DNA of 64,000 nt, taken from contig NC_026661.2 of NCBI RefSeq assembly GCF_000004075.3, positions 1,550,001 through 1,614,000 of the forward strand. Direction: 5' to 3'. Of this stretch, positions 1-12,204 are shown piece after piece. This DNA is from Cucumis sativus (taxonomy: Eukaryota > Streptophyta > Magnoliopsida > Cucurbitales > Cucurbitaceae). The position numbers and the translations under genes were made by a program. Under the pieces are notes generated by a model. The model saw only the letters and a program-made list of their open reading frames with translations, did no database searches and was not told where the DNA came from. The first letter of the stretch is position 1. Each line of letters starts with the position of its first letter.

Positions 1-3000
1 AGTATAAAGAATAAATTATTTATTTCAAATTTTATAGATAATAAATACAAACAAATATCGATAAAAGTGTATATTTAATAAAATTTGAAACTTATTTTTT
101 TTTTTAAATTTTGTTATTTACATTAATTTGGGTATGTAAATACATAAACAATTGACAAATTTGAAAGCATGAGAAATAAAAATGAAAATTCTTATACTTA
201 GGAGTTAGGACTAAAACATGCATTCTGCCTATTTTGGTTTTTCTTTTTAAAATGAAACCATATTATTAATTTATTATTCTTCAATGAAGATAAGAACAAA
301 AAATGGAACAATCATTTTATTTTTGGCTTTATTACATTAATTATTAAAGCACGCAATGTATAGTCCTCTAAAAATAAAACACCTAATTTTTCTTCATTTT
401 AAATAATAAATAATAATAATAATAAAAACAAAACACGTAACACATAATTATATACGTCAATCCAATATGTCAATTGAATTATCTTCGATTATATTGATAC
501 TAGAGTGGTAAATTTTTAGTTAAATACATATTCATATGTGGCAACTTTTTCATCGTTTATGGTTTATATTTTTTTAGGTTTAGAAAAAATTATATGTTAA
601 CGATTAATTGGACTTGTCTTTTGATCATAGTAAAATTTAAATCTCAAATTAAACGTTCTATATTTTCTTAGACATATAATGATTAGTATATAGGTAATGC
701 TTATTAATTTTTTAGTACTTTATAATTGTGTATGTGTTGTTTAAAGAATCTTCATTTTGATGAAAGCATGTTTACGTGAAATGTAATTATCACTTTTCGT
801 GACTATTTTTTTAGTCATGTAATCTACTGTTAAGGTGAGTGTACGGATGACTCGTGAAGAGAATGTTATGATTGGTTGTTTCGTGACACTTTATTTTAAT
901 TAATAATAAATATTTATTGTCACTTAATATCTATCACGATACTCTTTTGTATGACAAATTTAAATTGTTAATATATGTTTCAAGAGTCGACTTTTTCTGT
1001 TGATTCAACATTTACTTTGACATTGAAAATCTGCCACAAAATATTAACGTTGACATATTTACAGTGTCAATAATGTCGTAATGGTGACATTATTGTTACA
1101 TCATTGAATTGCGATAGTTGACAGGATGCTAAAGTCGTATGACTACCTCTCATAACATTTTTTAAATGTTAAAAGTATGCTTTTAACTATGGTTACCTAT
1201 TTGTTTCATATCTGTTGTTACATTTATTTTGACATAAAACAAATACATAAACATAAACATGAATTTTCATATATAATAGAGTTTCTATCGTTTATACACT
1301 GAATGTTCATTTATATATCATTCAACCCTTAACATCATGTGATATTTTGAACATGATATGTTAATGGGCGATGAATTGCTTTCTTGAGTTATTATATGAC
1401 CTTGCTAAAAAATAAGACTAAATTACTATTTGAGGTTCGTATCTATTTGATCCCTAATAAATTTTAAAAAAATATTTACGATATCTTTGAAATTTCAATT
1501 TTTTTAACTTATTAGATATTTAAACTTTTAAAAGTGTCTAACTAATCATAAACTTTTAATTTTGTATCTAATAAATAACTTATTCTCCCTCTTTTTTTTT
1601 TTTTTTTAAAATAGTTAGCGGATCTACTTAAATTGAAAGTAAAATTCAATTTTATATTAAATAGATCAATTGATTCTGTCAGTATTACACATTTAAAAGT
1701 TCAAGAATTTATTTGTTGCTTTTGATAATTTATAACCAATTAATTAATACAAATTTTAAATTTATAAACTATACTTGTAATTTACACTTAAAATACTCCA
1801 AAGTTAGCTCGATCTAGTGACATTGCATCCTCAAATGATATAAACTTATTATAACATTGCAAGAGTTTACATGTGACCACATACAATTTTTTAGAAGAAG
1901 AGACATTATTTAAACAGTCTCACTTGATTGTGTTCATAAAGGGAATGCATCCATAATCTATTAGGAAGAGTTTTCCAACCTTATTTTTCTATTTATCAAG
2001 CTCACCACACCGATACGAGAATCTTTCATATGATCAATTCGAAAAGTGAAACCAAAATAGAAAAACGCACGAGAGATCCAATCATCAAGTTAATGGATTT
2101 TGGTACATTGATTTCGCCAATATATTAAGGAAAATTGACATGACTGTGTGAGCACTTTCCCCTTTGTCTTTTTGCTTGTTAAGTTCTTGAGACCAATGTT
2201 ATTGTTATGTTGCATTGCATCAATGGTCTGCCCCACTGCTTTGATCACTCATCCATTATATAATATTTATGTTTAAAATGCTATAGTTAAGGTTTTGATT
2301 ATTTTTTTAAACGTTAATAGTATTGTTTTTAAGCATACGAATTTTAAAATGATCTAAAATGATTAGAATAAGTTTTCGTTAAACAGATAAGTGAAATTGG
2401 TAAATATAGTTATGTTATAAAAATTTATGTGCATATATGGCATCATTTATGTAAGTTGACTCGATAATTGAAGAGTAAAGATTGATTTTATAAACGATAT
2501 TGTAAATGACGTCAATGATGCCTTTTGAATTAAAAAACAATGGTAACAACACGGTCTTAAAACTTTTATATGTTTGAAAATGAAGGGTGGACAATACTGT
2601 ATATTTACAATCAATTGTCTCGTCAATTAATCTAACTTTATTTTTTCTAGTTCATGATACTTTTTAAAACATCTTTCTCAATATTGTTACTGGAAAATAT
2701 CTTACCTAACAATAATTTTTTTTGCCTTACAATAATTTTGAACAAATTTTAAATAATGCGAAATTATAATCATTTAAAATCTTACAATCTTAGGTGCACC
2801 TAATCATGTCAAGCTTTAGAAAGATTCTTTTTTTTTTTTTTGTGATTTTACTTTTCTTTTAAACTTTGTCATACATTTCTGGGATCTTTATGGTAAGATA
2901 TTCAATCTTTAATCCCTCATGAAGATGTGGAAAGAAAATAATGACTTTTTCCTTTTCTTGACTTGAATTCATATTTCATTATTTAATTGTTTCTCTAAGA

Positions 3001-3590
3001 TTTATGTGATTCAAATAAACTTTAACATCAAATAATCACGATAAATAATTATTACCATTGACATCAACAACTAGAAATTTTAATTTGGTAAGATTTATCA
3101 TGGTAAAACTATAACAAAGAAATATACTTATATTATAAATTTAATATTCTAAATCAATGTAGATAATTATATATGTTTAATTGTGTTTTTCAAATTATAT
3201 ATTAATATGCTCAATATGTATGTATGGTAGACATGATATAAAATACAAAAATAATCGAATAGAATAATTGATATCATATATTTCAAACACAATAATTCAT
3301 TGGAAAGTAGAAAAGAATACAACTAAACTCAATTATGGTATATTTTACAAATTGACAATATACCTCTATTTATAAGATAGACAGTATATTAAACACTATA
3401 AAATTTAACAGAATGAATGTTATAATATATATTTTAGAGAATATTTACAATTTATAACAAATTCTAACTGCTATACTGTAAACAGAGAATGTATAATTGT
3501 TTGCCTTTTTTATTATTTTTGAAAAATAACCTATATAATATATAATTATATCATCCAGTTAATTTTGCACCATAACTTAGCGAAGTGGGG
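1..3590. other. AT-rich intergenic stretch
   Basis: I see no open reading frame with recognisable protein similarity here. The sequence is strongly AT-rich with poly-T runs (for example near 1590 and 2830) and one short perfect hairpin near 1068. The part around 1420-1800 has the 'weak phrase' look (short T-rich blocks with 'gatccc', 'aaacttttaaaa') of the degenerate fold-back repeats seen later in the window. The last 200 bases probably contain the promoter of the GnT-I gene, but no clear TATA box decides its start. Confidence 0.5.
1068..1095. repeat. Short perfect inverted repeat
   Basis: The 10-base arm CAATAATGTC at 1068-1077 is matched by its exact reverse complement GACATTATTG at 1086-1095, with an 8-base loop. 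It lies in non-coding DNA about 2.5 kb upstream of GnT-I. It may be a chance hairpin or a remnant of a small inverted-repeat element; no function is implied. Confidence 0.4.
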
Positions 3591-3650
3591 GAAGAAATTG
3601 AAAAAGAAAAAGAAATTCATATTCATTTCTAAAATTTTCAGTGGAGCCTC

Positions 3651-3732
3651 ATGAACTGACTTGACTCCTAGTCGTCGCAGCTGCAAATCCGATCAATCCA
3701 TGAAAGAAATTCAACAATTTTTCAGATTTTAG
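3651..3732 (+). promoter_or_regulatory. Two minimal upstream ORFs before GnT-I
   Basis: Two short ATG-initiated frames lie just before the GnT-I start at 3774. The first, at 3651-3659, is only ATG AAC TGA. The second, at 3700-3732, encodes ten residues and stops 41 bases before the main ATG. If the transcript begins upstream of 3651, a scanning ribosome meets both before the main frame. The transcription start is not visible from sequence, so their inclusion in the mRNA is an inference. Confidence 0.4.
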
Positions 3733-3773
3733 TTGTCATTCGCTTTGGCGTTTCCTTGATCTTTTCTTCACTC

Positions 3774-6700
3774 ATGGCGAATTTTTTCTGCGATTTCCGC
3801 TTTCTACTTCTGATTGCAGCTGTCGCGTTCATCTATATCCAGGTATCCTATCCTTCCAACTCTCAAGGAGACGGAGTCTCTAATAATTTTGCTTTAATAT
3901 CAGTCAAATCCTTCCTCAAATTGCTTTTATTTTATGCCTGCTTCTTTTTCCCTTTCCAACTTCATCTGTTTTTTTCAGCTCAATCAAATGTTATTTTGAA
4001 TCAGTTAAGTTAGTATTAGCTTCATACTTGTTAATTTTATGAATTCACTGCCATTTTTTTAAAAAATCTTTGACGAATTATTTTTATTATTTGTTGTCTA
4101 GATACGGCTATTCGCAACTCAATCTCAATATGCAGATCGGCTGGCGGAGGCAGTACGTCGTTTATTCTTCTCTAATATTGCATGGGATTATGATTATAGT
4201 CAATACATTATTAGAGTTTGTGTTATTCTACAATGTCATCAATGTTAGTATTGTTTATGGCCTTAATTGAAGTTTCTGAATCGACAGCCTATGAATTGGT
4301 TTTTGAGGACTCAATTTTTTTCCGTGTTGCCCAAAACACAATTATTATTGAGGATGCTGTCGACGACTATAACCTGAAAAATACATTGTTACATTATTAA
4401 CATACATGATTCTAAAGAATTGAAGAGACAATACGGGAGTTTGTTTGTATCAAATGTTATGTTGAGCTAGAAATTTGAACATATGATATTTTAGTTGAAG
4501 TTATAAACCTTAATTGATCTGCTCTAAGCCTGATCGTTTTTGTTGATTGCTAATGTGGCTGCAATATCCATCTATATGGGCGATTACTTATTTCAGGTTG
4601 AATCAGAGAATCATTGTACCAGTCAAATGCGATTACTAATTGATCAGATAAGCATGCAACAAGGACAAATTGTGACCCTTGAAGGTGTGGGATCTATATA
4701 TTGCATTAGGGGACTATCTTAATTGAATGTGCCATGCAAATTGACAAATTTTCAATCTAAATTGACGAAAATGTCAATCTTAGACAAATTTTAATTTTGT
4801 CCATCTTTGCTTGGATTGGATGTTTATTCCAGGCTCAACTGGTAGGATCCACCATATCGTAAACCAAAAATTAGTTTTGATTTTACATCTAGTAGGTTTA
4901 GCAGCCCAAAGTCTATGCTAATTGTAAATTCAGAGCATAGCATATTCCTCAGCTCTTTAATGAAGGTCAGAATGTTTTTCAAGATAGATTCTGTTCTAGC
5001 TCACAAATTTATATTGTATAAAAAGGGTAAAATGCGGCTACTTCATTCAATATCATTGTTCCTTCTCATGCTTACCTGGTGACTCTGGATTGCCTTGATA
5101 CAGAGATTGTTTATTCATTTTCTTTTATTCATCATTTTCATTTGCAGCATTTTTCTTAGTTTCTTATTATCTTGCTAGAATATCTTCCTCACTATGATAT
5201 GGTATGCTTCTTGAGGAGCAAATCCAACAGCTTTATTTATTTCACTTATTTTAAGTTCGTTAGCCTCTAGTTTTATTTTTATTTAGTTAATAAGAATCAA
5301 TATCTTGTTACTCTTTCTGTGATTGGAGGCAAAACCATCAGAATTATTCCACTTATTTCTAATAGAATTGCTAAATCTTCAGATGAAAGAAAACGCAGCT
5401 TTGAAGAACGCCTCCAGCTGAAGGCTCTCATTCAAGATCTTGAAAGTATGCGCCTCAGTAGACTTCATTTTCTGCTTAACAGCTTACTTCCTGAATTTTA
5501 CCCATAATCTTTTGTTAAGGAGGTCAGATAACCCATTCAGCAGTATTTTTGTTTTTATTGGATGTGGCTCTTGTCATATGTTCAAATTTTAGGTCTCTAG
5601 TTACTGAAGTGGAGGTATGTAGAAAAATGAGCCCTCCATAGAACACTAAAAGCAGCTTGATTTGAATGCTCGTAGTTCTATTTGATTGAGAAAGGCAGGA
5701 TGAGACTTCTGTTTCAAAAAAGAAAAAAAGAGAGAGAGAGAGAGAGAAAATAATGATGTATTGGCTTTTGCATTTTAAAAGCATTCTATTTCACCATCTT
5801 GTTCCATAAATTTTTTATCATCTGACAACTCTATGTATTTGTTTCTTTTACACTTTCCTTTAGTAGGATCAAATTGACATTCACTTGTAAGTTTTATCTT
5901 GAAGGCTCTTGATTGTTTTTCTCTTTACAAAATCTGTAGGGAAAGGTCTGCACCAACTTACAGACAAAACACAGGTATACTTAAAATGAAGTGATTCTAA
6001 CACTTTTCTTCCTTCCGCATTGTAAGCCTTTTAAATTCTGTCAACCTTAAATTTACAAATTATTTTGCTTGAATTTTTAGGAGCCTGTGGCAGCTGTTGT
6101 AATTATGGCATGCAACCGGGCAGATTATCTGGAAAGGACTATTAAGTCTGTTCTAAAGTACGTCGTATAAGACCTTTTAATCATTCTAATTATTCACCGT
6201 AGTCAATGCATTACAAATCCTTGGCTTTACTGACAACGATGCAATATTATCTAGGTACCAAACAACTGTTGCTTCAAAATATCCTGTTTTTGTTTCCCAG
6301 GTATGTATCTCAAATTCTTTTGTGGCTACAAAAACCTTTCGATTTTCTTTTTCTTTTCCAATCTGTGTACTTACTTGTAATACATATATATACACACATT
6401 TTTTTTATCTGTGTTTATTCACAGGATGGTTCCAACCCAGATGTAAAAAACAAGGCTCTTAGCTATGATCGGTTGACCTATATGCAGGTTAGTGAAGGAA
6501 TACTCCATGGTCTCACAATTTACCTTAGTCCTTATGTAGTTTCTATATTGATATTGTGCCCACTTTGTGTGTATATATATTTTGAAGTGATAATGGTGTC
6601 ATTATGTCATGGAATTTGTTGGGCGTGGGTTGATGATTTGGGAAAGGTTTGTTAAGGTTTTCTATTTCCATTTGCTTTATCTTGGAAAATTTGGAGCGTG

Positions 6701-9700
6701 GTAGGGATTAAGTGATTCCCCCAATAAGGAACTCGACCCCTTAAATGGGAAATGCCTAGGACAGTCCAGAACCATTTCCTAAGTTCTACAAATTACTTGG
6801 TCAAAATGCGATTTCAGTATGCTTCTTTTTTTTACATAGTCAAAATGAAACAAAATATTAGCACATATAGCAAAATGTCACTGTCTTGAGTCTATTAGTG
6901 TCTATCGACGATTAGTGTCAATCAATGTCTATCGTTGATAGACCACATTTTGCTATATTTTAAAATATTTTCAACAATTTTGTCATTTAAAACCGTTATC
7001 CTTCTTTTAAATGATTGATTAGTAGTAGTGAGTTTTGAGGATATAAGAGGTCTGGGAATTGAGGTATTTTGTCCTCTCACACTCTGGAGGTCCATTATTA
7101 TCATTACTCCCTTTTCTGTTAAGTCTGTATTCCCTATGTAATTATGTTTCGATAACTAAATAAATGTATGATTGAAACAACTAAGAAAGTAGTACAAAAC
7201 CTCCTTTTAACAGCCATGCCCTCAAAATCTCTGAATCTTAATGAACTACCTCCTCCTGGGGCACCTTCTTCAAGAAGGAAAAATAACCCCTTCCTAGTTC
7301 CCTTGAGACAAATCTTTCTCACCCTCAAGTTCTTTGGGATTTTTTAAACCAATTTAAATTTATTATGATTATACATGTCAAGGAGGGGAAAAAAACAAGA
7401 AAGCTCACCCCCCTTAAATCTCCATGACTACCTGAAATGAGGGATCTCAGATGAACTCATTACATCATTTTGTAAGATCTTAATTAAAATTTTAGCAGCT
7501 TGTTTGAAAAGATCCTTCATGCGATGATTGTGCTTCACCAATTGGTTTATTCATGGTTGACAAATTAATGATTCCATCTCTAATCAAGATGGCATGGACA
7601 CTCACAAGTCAGATGGATGAAAAGAATTTTTTAAAAATAGTTATTCTAACACCTTTTTACGAAACTTTTATTCTACCAAAATTAAGTGTTCTGGAGGTAG
7701 TTACCATCTACATCTTTCAAAAGGTTTGAACTCTCCCTTCGAGAGTTTGAACTCCAGGATTAACAAAGATTTCCTACCTCAACTGAACTGCTAAAAAATA
7801 AATACTTATACCTAACCAACTTTTCCGTGCTCACTTTCTGTGTATTGATACTTGTAAGGAAAAAACTAAAACGTCCTCAGCCACAAACCAATCAGACTGA
7901 CACATTTCAACCCTATGCTAATTAGATAGACTTGCTCACCTGTTAGCCTCCCCTTTCTTCCTCCTGACACTGGGGATGCATATAGGTAGCTTCAGGCCCC
8001 TTGAAATTTGTTGGTAATCATTCTTCTTTTCTTGAACCAATTGGAGATCTCTTTGTAATCTACATTTGCATGAAATGAGGGAGAATCTCTCATCTCTCCC
8101 TACTCCCTGTGGGTTTTGTTTGTGTTCAATGCTTACTAATTCCTAGACACAAGCATGGGGATTCTTTTTGAAGAAAATGATGGAAATGGATGCAATCCAA
8201 CGAGTCTCATGCATGATTATTGGGAACCTATTTTTGGGTCTGATGCATGATTTTTTATGGATATGGTCACCATACAAGCTCAAGATGATCTTGCTTTATG
8301 GGCCATTTCACTCTCATCAATTCTGATTTCTGTTTGTTGCAGCATTTAGATTATGCAGAAGTGGAAACTGAAAGGCCAGGGGAGTTGATTGCATATTACA
8401 AAATTGCACGTATGGTTATTTTTTCTTTGTTGTGCGTCTGGCAACTAAACTTTAAAAGTTGTGTCAATTTAGTTTTTGTACTATAAAAAGTTTCAAGTTT
8501 ATGACCATTAAGGTTGCTTTTGGTCTTTGTATTTTAGTTTTTTAATCAATTTTGTGTCTATAGGTCAAGGTGGTTAGCTTCATCGGTGTAGTGCTTATGT
8601 GGTACGTTGACAATATTATTTGAAGAGTGTATGTGGGGCCAATTTCTGGAGATTTAGGTAGTTGGTGGTATAAGAGTTAGACTCATGGAGTCAAGGGCAA
8701 ATACTTTTATTTTAGAGACTTATTAGGTTCTTTTTAGACTGAAGAGCTTGAATAGATACAATCTTGAAAGTTGAGGAAATTTAAATAGACACGATTCTCA
8801 TGCTTTAGATCCCAAACATATAATTTAATTACATATGTTAGCAGGTATTGGGTTGGGTAACAGACAAAAAATCTCATTACAATATAGTGGGACTGAATTG
8901 TTATTAAAATATCTATAGACTACGTCTGTAGATGCATAAACAATGAATGGACATTCCCCTACATAAACAGCACCGAACTAAATTTTGGTATCTATGACTA
9001 GCTTCATTTTCATATTCTTTATCATATAGAATGTAAAGAATCTCTAGCAATATTCTCAAATACTAGTACTTTTCTGAGGAATATGGAAGTTCTCCATTTT
9101 CTTATGCCTATAGTGATATTACAAAAGGCCACCATATTGGTAAGTGTAAGAGGAGGAAAATTTATACCTATGCTTTTTAAGGTTAATTAGGTTTGCTTAC
9201 TCATTATCCCCATTCCCATGCTTCATGATACCCTAAAGAAATTCCAGTTCACATTCTCCGGAGTTGTTGAATATCTTAATAGGGGTCACATCTGAACATT
9301 TGGTTTCCCAGGTCATTACAAATGGGCATTGGATCAATTATTCTATAAGCATAATTTCAGCCGAGTGATTATACTTGAAGGTGAGGTCGACCTTACTACT
9401 TTTTCCTTTTATCTTCACTTTGTTGCTCTTGTGGATAAATAATTTTATTTTTGTACAGATGATATGGAAATCGCTCCTGATTTTTTCAGTTACTTTGAGG
9501 CTGCAGCAATTCTACTTGATAAGGATAAGTGTGTACAGTGCATTCAACCTCATTTTCATTTCTTTCTGTTGACTATAAGTATATGTACAACTACCTGAAT
9601 CTTGTAACTCTTTTCAAAAATCACAGGACCATAATGGCAGTCTCTTCATGGAATGACAATGGACAAAAGCAGTTTGTGCATGATTCTTGTAAGTTAGTTT

Positions 9701-12204
9701 TAGATACTTTCTCCATACATTAGTGGGTTTGATATGAAAAATTGTTAATGTAATATATTCTTCTCGTGAGGATTGCCAGAGTGACGGTGGAGTTATTTTC
9801 TCTCCCTTTTAGTGCACAATATCCATATTTCATACTATTGATGGGTTCACTGACCATCCACCTCGATCACTACCCCCCCCATTGTTCTTGTTTCAATGCA
9901 TGTTTGATGATATATAATTAAATTTACTTTCACCCGTTAGTTTAAACTTTCAAGTCATTTGGTGATTTAAAATGATATATAAATAAATTTAGTATTCCTC
10001 TTATTTGTGGGGTTGGAATATGAAGAAGGCCCATCAACACATGACCTTTTGAACCAACCTGCTTTGATACCATCTTGAATCATCAATTGACCAAAAAACT
10101 TGAGCTCATGGGTGAAGGTAAACTTAATTATATATCATCTAACAATATCTATTGTAGGTTGTATCAAGCATAGAGTAGCAGTTAGATGAATAATGCAAGC
10201 TGCTAAAAATTCACTCATCAAGTTTTGCTGTGATAACTTGGTTTCCTAAATTTTTTCAATTCTATTACATTTCGATCTTTAGTGATTTGGCTCATTCTTA
10301 TTCACTTTTATATATTTATACCCTGCAGATGTACTGTATCGCTCAGATTTCTTTCCAGGACTTGGTTGGATGTTAACCAAGTCTATATGGGATGAACTAT
10401 CACCAAAGTGGCCCAAAGCATATCCTTTAAATTTAGTTTATTCTTGAATCTGGTTCAAAATGATCTTTATAGTATGGTAAATTTTCCCTAGAACTGTTTC
10501 TTTGACAAAAACAAACTTATTGGGATGACTGGTTGAGATTGAAGGATAATCACAAAGGTCGGCAATTTATTCGTCCAGAAGTGTGCAGAACATATAATTT
10601 TGGTGAGCATGTAAGTAACCTTTCACTTATCCAGTTCCTTTGAGCCACGAGGAAGAGGACAGAGAGTATTCTAAATTAACATTCACAAGCCATGACAACT
10701 TTTACCTATATGTTTTACATTTTTAACGTTGGTCTTTCGGAATGTCTGGATCCTTTGCAGGGTTCCAGTATGGGCCAATTTTTCAAGCAATACCTTGAGC
10801 CAATCAAGTTGAATGACATTCAAGTAAGCACTTTAAGATCTTGTTTTCATTAAGTCGAAAGTGAAGCTGAATTTAAAGTTTTTTCTATCTTTTGCTTGCT
10901 ACAGATCGACTGGATGTCTATGGATTTGAGCTACCTGATGGAGGTAATGTGCATTCTTAAGTAATCAAAACGAATTTAAAACAAAAAAAGAATACACATC
11001 ACTAGTTGGGATTCTTTTTGTAGGACAAAGTACGTCACTAATTTGGGATTTTTTTTGTAGGATAACTATGTGAAGTACTTTGCAGATCTTATTAGAAAAG
11101 CGAAACCTGTTTATGGAAATGATGCAGTTATGAAGGCTTATAATGTTATGGGTGATGTTAGAATCGAGTATAGAGACCAGTCAGATTTTGAACGCATTGC
11201 TCGGCAGTTTGGTATTTTTGAAGAGTGGAAGGTAGTTGTCCATCACCTTTTTACATCTCCAATTTCTTTGTGGTGAGATTATATGGTTACCGATGACGGG
11301 TTAGGATTATTAGTAGGGAAATACCAGGGACGTTACTAGGATATTAGATGGGCATTTTCGAAGTTGGCTAGTGAAAAGTAATATAATTAGGCTGAATTAA
11401 GTTTTGGAAATATGCAAAGTTCTGTTGGGGGAAGTCCAAGCCACTCGAAGTGCTTGGAATTGTAATTTTTCCTTTTCTTGGTATTGGATAGGCTCCTTCA
11501 ACGTTCAAATATTTTTTTTTGTATAGATCTCTTTAAGCTACCTAGGATTTAATTTTTGGGTTTTCTTGACATCTAAACATTGTAAGGTTAGACGAGTTGT
11601 CCCATGAGAATAGTCAATGTGTACATAAGCTGGTCCAAACACTCACAAATATAAAAAAAAAGGGTCTACAAGAAATTGACATTTTTTAAAAAGATCAAGT
11701 AACAATAGAGTATAGATACAAAACTGAAATGTTAGGATTTTAAAAATATTTGTATGTCATAAATTTTTAAAATGTCAAATTACAACCATTTATGCACACA
11801 ATTGAAATTTTGGAGGCTTTTTTTAACCCTTCTAAAGTTTTGGGCCTGCCAGATCAAAAATCTAAATCTTAAGTTAAAGAAACCTATTAGACACTCTTCT
11901 CAAGTCTAAGAACTTGTTAGACACAACCTTGAATTTGCATAGGACACAACTTGTAATTTAATCTTTTCTTTTATTATTTCAATTTTTCTGCTTTCATTGC
12001 AATTTATGGTTCCTTTAATAATACAGCTTCACAGCTGTAAAATTATGAATGCATTTTGTTAGATTAAAAGCTATCCCATGTTCTTTGGTTTCCTAGGATG
12101 GTATACCAAGGACAGCGTATAAAGGAGTGGTTGTTTTTAGATACCAAACCCAAAGGCGTATATTCTTGATTGCCTCGGATTCTCTCAAGCGCTTGGGAAT
12201 ATAA
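3774..12204 (+). CDS. GNTI: Alpha-1,3-mannosyl-glycoprotein 2-beta-N-acetylglucosaminyltransferase I (GnT-I)
   Basis: This Golgi type II membrane enzyme adds the first GlcNAc, from UDP-GlcNAc, to the Man5 N-glycan and so opens complex N-glycan synthesis. Coding exons: 3774-3842, 4102-4152, 4597-4684, 5383-5445, 5940-5974, 6081-6157, 6255-6300, 6425-6487, 8343-8409, 9312-9380, 9459-9528, 9627-9688, 10329-10419, 10517-10610, 10761-10823, 10905-10943, 11061-11231, 12097-12204. All phases agree and give 441 residues, near the 444 I recall for Arabidopsis CGL1. A hydrophobic anchor spans about residues 9-24, followed by a stem. The GT13 catalytic domain begins near PVAAVVIMAC, with the metal/nucleotide motif E209-D210-D211 and the conserved KAYWDDWLR and RTYNFGEHGSS blocks. 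The intron between exons 13 and 14 is AT-AC. After the stop a donor at about 12225 and renewed transcript-like sequence near 12549 suggest a 3'-UTR intron. Confidence 0.96.
5729..5746. repeat. (AG)9 microsatellite in a GnT-I intron
   Basis: An uninterrupted AG dinucleotide run lies inside the intron between coding exons 4 and 5 of GnT-I. It is a simple sequence repeat and a likely length-polymorphic marker. Confidence 0.85.
6852..6975. mobile_element. Small fold-back (MITE-like) element in GnT-I intron 8
   Basis: A perfect 12-base inverted repeat, ATAGCAAAATGT at 6867-6878 and ACATTTTGCTAT at 6945-6956, is embedded in longer imperfect arms (about 27 bases each, AAAATATT.. outside). The centre contains repeated 'gtctat/gatag' words. 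A similar arm motif flanks 53508-53705, and single arms appear near 16920 and 49300. This fits a short non-autonomous element family. Target-site duplication is not clear. It sits in the 1.85-kb intron after exon 8. Confidence 0.5.
10420..10516 (+). other. AT-AC (U12-type) intron 13 of GnT-I
   Basis: The intron begins ATATCCTTTAA, the classic U12 5' splice site, and ends AC at 10515-10516. A branch-point-like TTCTTTGAC has its A at 10505, 11 nt before the intron end, in the range usual for U12 introns. Only these borders keep the conserved reading KAYWDDW across exons 13 and 14: GC at 10418-10419 joins T at 10517. No GT-AG pair here gives that product. Confidence 0.88.
10999..11070 (+). repeat. 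Tandem duplication of the exon 17 3' splice site
   Basis: A unit of about 36-37 bases starting 'tcacta' is present twice, at 10999 and 11035. Each copy carries a T-rich tract, a 'tttgtag' acceptor (AG ending at 11023 and 11060) and an exon-like start (GACAA versus GATAA). The second acceptor preserves the conserved protein. Use of the first would add 37 bases and read into TAA after five codons. The first copy is therefore a decoy or cryptic acceptor. Confidence 0.7.

Noticed and set aside
6206-6655. 149-codon frame as a gene
   Set aside because: It runs through exons 7 and 8 of GnT-I and the introns around them in the wrong or mixed frame.
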